Below, one piece after another: positions 8,312-16,041 of a DNA stretch of 33,150 nt. Both the position numbers and the translations under genes were made by a program. The DNA is taken from positions 1 to 33,150 of the forward strand of contig DIHE01000046.1 in NCBI GenBank assembly GCA_002420005.1. The letters run 5' to 3'. The DNA comes from Holophagales bacterium UBA5704. GTDB lineage: Bacteria > Acidobacteriota > Thermoanaerobaculia > Multivoradales > UBA5704. The notes beneath the pieces are model-generated. The model was not told the origin of the DNA. It saw nothing but the letters and a program-made list of their open reading frames with translations, and ran no database searches. The stretch's first letter is position 1; every line of letters starts with the position of its first letter.

Positions 8312-8794
8312 ATGACAGGAACTACCCTGCGAAGATTGCTCTGGATTGACGACGATGCCCCAGATCGATTTCGACATGAACTCCGACTCCTTACTCGGCA
8401 TGGATGGCAGATTACCTTTGCTACGAGCGTAAGAGATGGAGCTGAATTCCTCCGAGATCAGGCATTTACTGCAGTCGTTCTCGATCAGATGCTCCCCTGG
8501 AAGGGGGGTATGTACGGGAAGGGACGAGAGGAAGTCTGGGCCGGCTGTTTTCTGCTTTATTGGCTGCGCAACAAAGGCCGACCGAGCAAGGCGCCGCCGC
8601 GGAAAGATTTTGAACGGCTCTCTGCAATGCAACCGCTGGGCACCAATAGGGATATTACGGTGATTCTCTGCTCCGCATACTTTGACGACGAAGTTATGGC
8701 CGCGTTTAACGAAGTGGAGCCTGACCTGCAGGAGTTACCCAAACCCATTGACCGCGACCGCCTGCTTGAGATTTTTGAGCCGCTGACGCAGTAG
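8312..8794 (+). CDS. Stand-alone receiver-domain response regulator
   Basis: A 160-residue protein made of a single CheY-like receiver. The acidic pocket is D13-D15 (WIDDD), the phosphoacceptor is D58 in VVLDQMLPW, the switch residue is S121 in ILCSAY, and the conserved lysine is K144 in ELPKPID. It is longer than the usual 120-125 residues because of about 45 extra residues (66-112) between the third and fourth strands, beginning GGMYGKGREEVW. There is no DNA-binding or enzymatic output domain, so it must act by contact, most simply on the neighbouring KAP or HD-like protein, or as a phosphate relay. AGGTGATGAG precedes the ATG. Confidence 0.9.
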   Translation: MTGTTLRRLLWIDDDAPDRFRHELRLLTRHGWQITFATSVRDGAEFLRDQAFTAVVLDQMLPWKGGMYGKGREEVWAGCFLLYWLRNKGRPSKAPPRKDFERLSAMQPLGTNRDITVILCSAYFDDEVMAAFNEVEPDLQELPKPIDRDRLLEIFEPLTQ

Positions 8795-8811
8795 CTGGAG
8801 CGATCACTGTT

Positions 8812-11592
8812 ATGAAAAGAGAGCAGACGTTCGACGAGAGAACTATCGACAAGCTTCTCTTCGACATCTCTGGCCAGTTCCTGCGTAGACTTGTGGCCAA
8901 CGAGGGTGGGGGAAGAACCTTGGTCAGACAACTTGCTTTTGCGATCGGGCGAACCTTGGATATGAATGCGGCCGTGCTCTGGCGGCCTCAGCCTGATGGA
9001 ACTGACCAAGAGGGTGCACGTTGGAACATCGAAGGGAGTGATGACGCAATCGATTTGTCCGCGCAGGCTATCGAGAGCATTCGCCAGCCCTTTCGAAGCA
9101 CCCTACGGCGCGCCAAGATGATGAGATATGAAGAGCTCGCCTTTCAGCAGCCGAGAGTCGGAAGTGTCGAACTTCTATTGGTGGCTCAATGTGGAACCAA
9201 GTCTCGCATGGCGGCGAGATCTCCTAATCAAATGTGGGTCTTTTTGGAGTCGGAGAAAGAGGGCTTCGTTCTTAACCATCTCCTGGGGTGGTCCACCGTG
9301 TACCGGCTACTTTTTGGCTACATCGAGGAGAGAGATCTGCGCCGATCTGCCGAGCGCGAGACTTTGCGCGCAAAGCAGGCCGTTCTGGAGGTTCAGCGTG
9401 CGGCCAAGATCGAGAGGCTCTCTTTGGCGCCGGGCCCGCCGCAGGACGTTCTTCAGGGTGCGGCACCACTCTTGAGCCGAGGCGACGATATTCCTGTTGA
9501 GATAGCGCAAGATGCGCTTCGGGCCGACCGTAACTTGCTCGAGGCAGTGATTCTGCGTCTCTTGGATTCTTCATGGGATGATGCTGCGCTGAGCGAGGCA
9601 CCGAAGCTCCTTGCAGTGCTTAAGAAATTCGATAGCCGCCTTCCTCAGGTCGACCACAGAATCCGGCCGCTTACACGGATCCTCCGCTGCTGGCTGGAGC
9701 CCCAAGCCAGCCCACCACCCTTCGAGGAGCGGCCGATTGACAGATCTTCTGCCGATCGGATCGCCAGAGATTGGATTGCCCGGTGGATCCTGTACCGCAA
9801 GGTCGCGCAGGAGGCAGGCGTCAATGGTTATTGGGAGCAGTGGCTTCCGCATGCGGTCACGGATCTCAGCTACCTCCTGAAGCGCTGGTCCATAAAACTT
9901 CCGCGCGACCATGAGAAACTACCGGTAGGTTCTTGGCAGCCTGGCCCAATGAGTACCCGGTTCATCTCTCTCTGGTTACGGCTATGGTTCTGTCAGGACC
10001 TGCTCCGGAGGGAACTCTCAGGGGAAGAATTCCACAAACGCTCGCTCTCGGAGTCCCGGCGCCGCCGATACCGGGAGGATCTTTCCTGCGTCATTCTCGA
10101 GACTCTCCTGGCGTTGACTCTGGGACATCGGCGGGATTACCGTGCCCGGCCGGATCGCGTGGCATCGGCACTGCGAACTCTGATCGAGCACCATGCGATG
10201 GGAGTCGCCCAGTTCCCGGCAGATATTGACGTTCGGGACCTGTTGGAGAACATTCGCCGCGCCCATCCTCTGGGCGGGCGAGAGTTCTCGATGGGGTACC
10301 TTCATCACGTCTTCGAGGTCTACATCACCGGCCAGTTCTTGAGCACACTACTCGTCCGGCCAGCGATAGGCGGACGGATGACAGCCAAAGGGTCTCTTCA
10401 GGAGATTCGAGCTCGACTGGCAGGAGGTCATACAGGAGGGGCACTCGCCGCCAATGGATTCACCCGTGCCTTCAACCTGGCCGCGTTGCTCCACAACGTT
10501 GGGCGTCTTCTCTTTCCCTGGTGGAGCCGACAGGCCGAGGAGCTGGGTAACCCTGACCGTGGCTTGCGCGAACCGCTCCGCCAGATCGGCCTTACCCTGA
10601 CACAGGCCGCGTCGGAGTTTGCCGAGCGTTGCCGCCGAGAACTGCTGGAAGGGGGGTACTTCGACACCTTCGAGCAGAAGGCAATCGGCGAATGGCTGGA
10701 GGACAAGAAGCAGACCGCCTCGGAAGCCGACTCGGCGCTGCTCGGGGCATGGTACGTACACCGGGTGGCTTCCGGCACCGACCTGGACAGCGAGGTGAGA
10801 CGGCAGGCCGTGCGGGCCGTGCTGCTGGCGCGGGTTGTGACGCTGAGGATCAACCTCGAAGCCGATCCGGTGGCGGCCCTGCTCGTCGTCTGCGATGAGC
10901 TGTTCGCCTGGAATCCCAGACCTGTTGCCGCGAGGGGCCTGGAAGCTTGGCGCTGGCTCCATGAGCGGCAGGCTTCCTCCCTCACCACCCGGTTCGAGTC
11001 GATCGAGCTGCCCGAGCTGCACTTCCGTATTGACAGGATCGAAGAGGAAGGACGGCCGCCCTTTGAGACCTTGGTCGGCGTTCTCGATGAGCCACTGCAT
11101 CTCTTGCCGAGTTTTGCCATCGAAGTAGCAGACCCCGATGAAGTGCTTGAGGGCAACGTGCCCGGCGTATGGCTCGGGCTGCAGCAAAACCTCGGCCGCA
11201 TCAAGGTGAGCTCATCGCCTTCACGCCAGATGGAGCCTTGGATCAAGGTACGCTCGCGGGTGCCCAGGCAGCTCGCCGGCTGTGGCCTGACCTGCCGGAC
11301 GCTCCTCGAAGAGGTTGCACACCGGGCTTCGTCGAAACTTCGCACCAGCCTCGAAGCCTGGCTCAAGAAGTGGGAGCCCCTTCCTCGAAACGACTATGAA
11401 GAGTGCTGGATCAAGACTCTCGAGGACCAGGAGAAGCCCTTCACCCGCGAGGAGCCGACTCCTTGGATCGAGGAGCTGGAGCGGCTGACCAGGGAGGTGA
11501 TCCTGAATCACCAAGCGGTTACCGCCCAAAGCCTCGGATCGTCCGCGACTCGCGGCCAGAAGCAAGCGGGCAGCGCACGCCGGAAGATGTGA
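8812..11592 (+). CDS. Large GAF-like / degenerate HD-like protein, last gene of KAP operon
   Basis: A 926-residue protein of no family I can name with certainty. Residues about 20-180 look GAF-like (QLAFAIGRTLDMNAAVLW, then WVFLESEKEGFVLNHLLG) and are followed by a charged helix (about 180-225). A middle helical region contains H498-H499 in YLHHVFEVYITGQ and H561-N562 in LAALLHNVGRLLF; spacing and context resemble an HD-phosphohydrolase fold, but the diagnostic His-Asp pair is His-Asn here, so metal binding may be lost or altered. Further helices around 640-720 fit the same fold. The C-terminal 200 residues are unassigned. It follows the receiver gene by 17 bases with GGAG upstream of the ATG. 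It is the plausible output protein of the operon, but catalysis is unproven. Confidence 0.75.
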   Translation: MKREQTFDERTIDKLLFDISGQFLRRLVANEGGGRTLVRQLAFAIGRTLDMNAAVLWRPQPDGTDQEGARWNIEGSDDAIDLSAQAIESIRQPFRSTLRRAKMMRYEELAFQQPRVGSVELLLVAQCGTKSRMAARSPNQMWVFLESEKEGFVLNHLLGWSTVYRLLFGYIEERDLRRSAERETLRAKQAVLEVQRAAKIERLSLAPGPPQDVLQGAAPLLSRGDDIPVEIAQDALRADRNLLEAVILRLLDSSWDDAALSEAPKLLAVLKKFDSRLPQVDHRIRPLTRILRCWLEPQASPPPFEERPIDRSSADRIARDWIARWILYRKVAQEAGVNGYWEQWLPHAVTDLSYLLKRWSIKLPRDHEKLPVGSWQPGPMSTRFISLWLRLWFCQDLLRRELSGEEFHKRSLSESRRRRYREDLSCVILETLLALTLGHRRDYRARPDRVASALRTLIEHHAMGVAQFPADIDVRDLLENIRRAHPLGGREFSMGYLHHVFEVYITGQFLSTLLVRPAIGGRMTAKGSLQEIRARLAGGHTGGALAANGFTRAFNLAALLHNVGRLLFPWWSRQAEELGNPDRGLREPLRQIGLTLTQAASEFAERCRRELLEGGYFDTFEQKAIGEWLEDKKQTASEADSALLGAWYVHRVASGTDLDSEVRRQAVRAVLLARVVTLRINLEADPVAALLVVCDELFAWNPRPVAARGLEAWRWLHERQASSLTTRFESIELPELHFRIDRIEEEGRPPFETLVGVLDEPLHLLPSFAIEVADPDEVLEGNVPGVWLGLQQNLGRIKVSSSPSRQMEPWIKVRSRVPRQLAGCGLTCRTLLEEVAHRASSKLRTSLEAWLKKWEPLPRNDYEECWIKTLEDQEKPFTREEPTPWIEELERLTREVILNHQAVTAQSLGSSATRGQKQAGSARRKM

Positions 11593-11938
11593 CTCACATC
11601 GCCTCCTGATGAGGTAGTTCTTCGTTCTTCGCCCGCCGACGCCGAGAATTTCCCTGCCGCTCGCGGTAACTGCCTTGCAGAGGCGAGTTGCAACCCTGTT
11701 GCCGACGCGTCGCAACTCGGACTTATTGGTCAGTTGCGCCGCCAACAGGGTTGCAACTCGGGACAAAAGGTCTGCAACTCGGACCAACAGACCAATAACT
11801 CGCGCAACAGGTCTCCACTTCGAAGCGACTGACCTGTTGGTCTGTCGGGCGAGCCAATTCCGGGCTCCCGGAGTCAATTGACCCCTCCCCACCCCCTTGG
11901 TATCGTCGCCGCCAGCCTTTTGACGCAGACCTGCCGCC
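11593..11938. other. Intergenic region with structured repeats
   Basis: No gene is seen. The region separates the KAP operon from the helicase operon and is dominated by the inverted and direct repeats listed at 11685-11850. A good Shine-Dalgarno or consensus promoter for the helicase gene is not obvious; a TTGACG near 11919 lies too close to its start to be the -35 box. Confidence 0.5.
11685..11850. repeat. Structured intergenic repeat with perfect 17-bp inverted arms
   Basis: GAGTTGCAACCCTGTTG at 11685-11701 is repeated in exact inverse at 11743-11759, with a 41-base loop. The core GCAACTCGG recurs three times inside the block, and ACAGACCAA / TTGGTCTGT form a second inverted pair further right. 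The same 17-mer occurs at 29128-29144, and related CCTGTTGG words occur at 29990-30115. It could fold as RNA or DNA hairpins or be a set of protein sites; it could help end transcription of the KAP operon, although no U-tract follows. Confidence 0.75.
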
Positions 11939-14881
11939 ATGGCGCCCCGTGCCCTCCATCCCTTCAACCGCCGGCTCCTCGCCGAGGAGCTCGTCCGCGT
12001 CCGCCGGCCGGAGGAGCGGGAGCGGTCGGCGGCGTCGCAGCGGCAGGCTCGCATCGATCCCAACCCGCACCAGATCGATGCGGTGATCTTCGCGCTGCGC
12101 CGGCTGCGGGAGGGCGGGTGCATCCTGGCGGACGAGGTCGGGCTCGGCAAGACGATCGAGGCCGGGCTGGTCATCGCCCAGAGCCGGGCCGAGGGGATGC
12201 GGCGGATTCTGCTCGTCGTCCCCAAGTCGCTCATCGGGCAGTGGCAGAGCGAGCTGTTCCAGCTCTTCGCCATCGAGACGCGCGACGATCCGACCGGTTT
12301 CGCAGGTCCCGGCGTGTTCCTGGTGGGCCGCGAATTCGCCGGTGGCGAGCGCGGCGCGGCGCTCCTCGGCGCGGCGCCTCCGTTCGAGCTGGTGGTGATC
12401 GACGAGGCGCATGAGATCTTCGCCGGGCTGCACAAGCGGTATGGCCGCGACGGCTCCTATGACGAGGGCTCGGAGGAGGCGCTGATGGCCCACCGGGTGC
12501 GCGGGTTCCTCGGCAAGGCCCCCGTCCTCCTGCTCACCGCGACGCCGATGCAGAACTCGCTCGCCGAGCTGTGGGGGCTGGTGCAGTACGTCGAGCCGAC
12601 CGGGACGCTGCTCGGTGACATCGCCACGTTCCGCCGCGTGTTCTGCGCCGAGGACGACCGCACGCTCGTCCCCGGCCAGGAGCACGAGCTGCGGCGCCGG
12701 CTCGGCCTGGTGTTGCAGCGGACGCTGCGCCGCCAGGCGCAGGAGTTCCTCGACCGGCCGTTCACCCGGCGGCGGTGCCGGCTCTATACGTACACGATGA
12801 GCGCCGCCGAGCGGTCGCTCTACGAGGACGTCACCGACTACCTGCTCCAGCCCGCACTGTTCGCCTTCGCCGGCCGCCAGCGCCGCCTGCTGCTCATCGG
12901 GTTCCACCGCCGCATGGCCTCGTCGATCCCCGCCCTCGCCGCCAGCCTGGAGAACGTCGCCGTCCGCCTCCGCCGCCTCGCGGGAGGCACGGAGGCCGGC
13001 GCGCTGCCCGATCTGGCCCAGGTGATGTTCGGCGATCTGGAAGATGCGGATCTGGTGGCCGAGATCGGCGAGCCGGCCGAGGAGACCCCGGCGCCTCCCC
13101 CGGATGCGGGGGGCGTCGCGGCCGAGCTGGCCCGGGTGGAGGAGCTGCTCGCCCGGGCGCGGTCGCTGCCGGGCGATGCCAAGGCGCGCGCGTTTCTGGA
13201 GGCGATCGAGGTGATCCTCGACCTCGGCCGCGATGGACGCGGCAGCGGCAAGGCCGTGGTCTTCACCGAATCGATCACCACCCAGGACTACGTGCGCGAG
13301 CTGCTGCTCGGTCGCGGGCTCGCGGACGAGGAGGTGACGCTGTTTCGCGGCGTCAACGACCATCCCCGCGCTGGGCAGGCTCTCGCCCGCTGGCAGGAGG
13401 AGGAAGGCGCCCGGCTCGCTCCCGGCTCGCGCCCGGGCCGCGACGTGGCGGTGCGGCTGGCGCTGGTCCACGAGTTCCGCACGCGGTCGAAGGTGCTGGT
13501 CTGTACCGAGGCCGGTGCGAAAGGGTTGAACCTCCAGTTTTGCGAGACGGTGATCAATTACGACCTGCCGTGGAATCCGCAACGCATCGAGCAGCGCATC
13601 GGGCGCTGCCACCGCTACAGCCAGCAGCGCGACGTCACGGTGGTCAATTTCATCAACCGGGACAACGAAGGGCAGCGGCTGACGTTCGACATCCTGAGCC
13701 AGAAGCTCGATCTGTTCGGGCGGATTCTCGACGCCTCCGACAACGTGCTGCACGAGCCCCGCACCGATGCTCCCGAGAGCACCGTGTCGGCGTTGTCCGT
13801 GGAGCTGGAGAGCGATCTGCGGGCGATCTACAGCCGGTCCCGCACGGTGGACGAGATCACCCGCGAGATCACGGCGCTGCGCGACAAGGTGGCGGAGCGG
13901 CGGGAGGCCTATGAAAAGGAATCCGCGCGCACCTCGCAGATCATCGAGTCGCGCTTCGACGAAGAGGTCCGCAAGGTGTTCCGCCGCCTGCGCGACGAGC
14001 TGCCGGCGGCGCTCGCCGAGCTGGACCGCGATCTCGCCACCCTGGTGGACGCCCATCTCGCCGCCTCCGGGACGGCCTACCAACGCCGGGACGACGCCCG
14101 GCGGGTGTTCTTCGAGATCGAAGGCCGCCGGTTCGCCACCGGGGACGCGCGCGGGCTGGAGGACGCCGAGCCGCTGCATCTGACCCATCCGCTGGTCCTC
14201 GCGGCGCTCGCCGCGGCGCGCTCCTGGCCGGGTGGCCCGGTGGCGCTGCGCCTGCCGGCCGAGGCTCCCGAGGCGCTCGCAGCGCTCGCCGGCCGGAGCG
14301 GCGTTCTCGCGGTGGTGCTCGCGGACTATGGCGGGTTCGAGCCGGTGCAGCGGCTGGTCGCCGCGGCGGTGGTGGACGGAAACCCGATCGATCCGGCGCT
14401 CGCCGCCCGGCTCCTCCACCTCTCCGCGGCCGACGGATCGCCGATGGAGGCGGCTGGAGCCGAGGCGCTCGAAGACGCTCTGGAGGAGGCGCTGTTCGTC
14501 GATCAACGGGAGATCGAGGCCGGCGAGCAGGCGCATTTCGAGCAGGCGATCGGCCGGCTGGAACGGTTCGTCGAGGACAAGGTCCTGGTCTGCCGCCGCG
14601 AGCGCGCGGCGGTCGCCGACAAGCTGCGCGCCGCCCGCGCCCGTCGCGACGAAGGCGTCGGTGCGAGCGCCCGCGAGCGCAGCGAGGCCGAAATGGCCCG
14701 CCTCGCCACCCGCGACGAGGAGCTGGAACGACGGATTCACTCTCTGGAATCCAGAGAGGACGAGGTCTACCGGACATGGAAGGACCACTATCACGCGCTG
14801 CGCTATCAGGCTCCGCAGGTGACCCCGCTGTTCCGGGCGACGTTCCGGATCGAGCCCCCGGAAACGGCGACGTCATGCTGA
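11939..14881 (+). CDS. SNF2-family DNA helicase/translocase
   Basis: A 980-residue SF2 ATPase of the SNF2/RapA type. Motifs appear in order: Q-like PHQIDAV (43-49), Walker A DEVGLGKT (65-72), DEAH within VVIDEAHEIF (about 155-158), motif III LLTATPMQNS (about 200), a C-terminal RecA lobe with AGAKGLNLQF, and the arginine-finger motif QRIEQRIGRCHRYSQ (about 550-563). The C-terminal 350 residues are charged and helical, with a coiled coil at 890-950. It translocates on DNA; relatives occur in transcription recycling, repair and in the phage-defence systems DISARM and Dpd. The gene overlaps the nuclease gene by seven bases (ATGCTGA). No clear ribosome-binding site precedes the ATG. Helicase assignment is firm; the biological role is inferred from neighbours. 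Confidence 0.92.
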   Translation: MAPRALHPFNRRLLAEELVRVRRPEERERSAASQRQARIDPNPHQIDAVIFALRRLREGGCILADEVGLGKTIEAGLVIAQSRAEGMRRILLVVPKSLIGQWQSELFQLFAIETRDDPTGFAGPGVFLVGREFAGGERGAALLGAAPPFELVVIDEAHEIFAGLHKRYGRDGSYDEGSEEALMAHRVRGFLGKAPVLLLTATPMQNSLAELWGLVQYVEPTGTLLGDIATFRRVFCAEDDRTLVPGQEHELRRRLGLVLQRTLRRQAQEFLDRPFTRRRCRLYTYTMSAAERSLYEDVTDYLLQPALFAFAGRQRRLLLIGFHRRMASSIPALAASLENVAVRLRRLAGGTEAGALPDLAQVMFGDLEDADLVAEIGEPAEETPAPPPDAGGVAAELARVEELLARARSLPGDAKARAFLEAIEVILDLGRDGRGSGKAVVFTESITTQDYVRELLLGRGLADEEVTLFRGVNDHPRAGQALARWQEEEGARLAPGSRPGRDVAVRLALVHEFRTRSKVLVCTEAGAKGLNLQFCETVINYDLPWNPQRIEQRIGRCHRYSQQRDVTVVNFINRDNEGQRLTFDILSQKLDLFGRILDASDNVLHEPRTDAPESTVSALSVELESDLRAIYSRSRTVDEITREITALRDKVAERREAYEKESARTSQIIESRFDEEVRKVFRRLRDELPAALAELDRDLATLVDAHLAASGTAYQRRDDARRVFFEIEGRRFATGDARGLEDAEPLHLTHPLVLAALAAARSWPGGPVALRLPAEAPEALAALAGRSGVLAVVLADYGGFEPVQRLVAAAVVDGNPIDPALAARLLHLSAADGSPMEAAGAEALEDALEEALFVDQREIEAGEQAHFEQAIGRLERFVEDKVLVCRRERAAVADKLRAARARRDEGVGASARERSEAEMARLATRDEELERRIHSLESREDEVYRTWKDHYHALRYQAPQVTPLFRATFRIEPPETATSC

Positions 14882-16041
14882 GGCTTCTGCACACGGCCGA
14901 CTGGCACCTGGGCCGGCGCTTTCCGTCGTTCCCCGAGGAGGCGCAAAAAAAGCTGTCCCGGGCGCGGATGGAGGTGGTGGGCCGCATCCTCGACGCGGCC
15001 CGGCGCAACCGCGTGCACGCCGTGCTCTGCGCGGGCGATCTGTTCGACGATCCGGCGCCGGCGCCGGATTTCTGGGAGGGGCTCGCCAAGGCCTTCCACG
15101 ATCACCCGACGCCGGAAGCGCCGGTGTTTCTCGTGCCGGGCAATCACGATCCGCTCACCGCCGAGTCCGTGTGGTCCGCCGGGCACCCGTTCCGCGGCCG
15201 GCTGCCCGCCTGGGTGCACGTGGTGGACCGCGACGATTTCGTCTTCGATCTCTCGCCCGACGCCGTGCTCTACGCGCGGCCGTGCCGTTCCAAGGCCGGC
15301 GAGAACGATCTCGCGATGGCGCTCCCCGCGCGCGAGCCGGGCGATGCGCGGCTGCGCATTGGTTGCGTGCACGGCAGCACGTTCGACCTCCCGGGCTATC
15401 AGACGAATTTTCCGATCCGCCGCGAGGCGGGGGTTCTGCGCGGGCTCGACTACCTGGCGATCGGCGACGTGCATTCGTTTCGCGACGTCACCGCGCGCGA
15501 GCCGGTGCCGACGGTCTATCCCGGCACTCCGGAGCCGCTGAGCTTCGAGGACTCCGGCGCCGGCAAGGTCGCCCTCGTCGCCCTGTTCCGCCACGGCTCG
15601 CGCCCCCGCGTCGAGGAGGAGCCCGTGGCGTTCTGGCGCTGGCTCGACGTGCGCTGCCGGTCGATGAACGAGCTGCGCGGCCTGCTCACCACCCCGGACC
15701 TCGAACGCCACGTGGTGCGGCTGCATCTGGATCTGACGGTGTCGCTCGCCGAGGAGAGCGAGCTGGAGCGGATCGTGCGCGATCTGGAAGGCACCGACGC
15801 CACCCATGGCCGGGCCGGCATCCTGGTGGTCGACCGCGCGAAGCTGCGCATCGAAGCCGGCTCCGTGGACGCCTTCCCGGACGATCTGCCGCCGGTGCTC
15901 CAGGACACCGTCGCCCGCCTCGATCGCATCCGCACCCAGGCGGTGGACGAGGCGGAGCGCGAAAAGGCGAACCGCGCGCTGGCGCATCTCTACAAGCTGG
16001 TGCAGCGCGGCGACGAGCTGATCGGTGGAGGAGCGAAATGA
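14875..16041 (+). CDS. SbcD/Mre11-like metallophosphoesterase nuclease
   Basis: A 388-residue calcineurin-like nuclease of the Mre11/SbcD family. All metal-binding motifs can be seen: D9 and H11 in TADWHLG, GDLFD at 54-58, PGNHD at 88-92, H166 in GCVHGS and H200 in GDVHSF. The C-terminal third contains the capping region and a helical end likely to bind the ATPase partner. The true start is the ATG at 14875, overlapping the helicase stop; an upstream in-frame ATG at 14776 would add unrelated residues. Its own stop overlaps the next start (ATGA), so nuclease and ATPase are made together, as in SbcCD/Mre11-Rad50, which trims DNA ends and hairpins. Not called sbcD outright because the family has several paralogous groups. 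Confidence 0.92.
   Translation: MLRLLHTADWHLGRRFPSFPEEAQKKLSRARMEVVGRILDAARRNRVHAVLCAGDLFDDPAPAPDFWEGLAKAFHDHPTPEAPVFLVPGNHDPLTAESVWSAGHPFRGRLPAWVHVVDRDDFVFDLSPDAVLYARPCRSKAGENDLAMALPAREPGDARLRIGCVHGSTFDLPGYQTNFPIRREAGVLRGLDYLAIGDVHSFRDVTAREPVPTVYPGTPEPLSFEDSGAGKVALVALFRHGSRPRVEEEPVAFWRWLDVRCRSMNELRGLLTTPDLERHVVRLHLDLTVSLAEESELERIVRDLEGTDATHGRAGILVVDRAKLRIEAGSVDAFPDDLPPVLQDTVARLDRIRTQAVDEAEREKANRALAHLYKLVQRGDELIGGGAK

Noticed and set aside
11723..14794. Open frame of over 1000 codons on the minus strand opposite the helicase gene
   Set aside because: The plus strand carries all SNF2 motifs; the antisense translation is low-complexity Arg/Leu/Gly/Ala-rich and matches no family. Long antisense frames are expected at this GC content.
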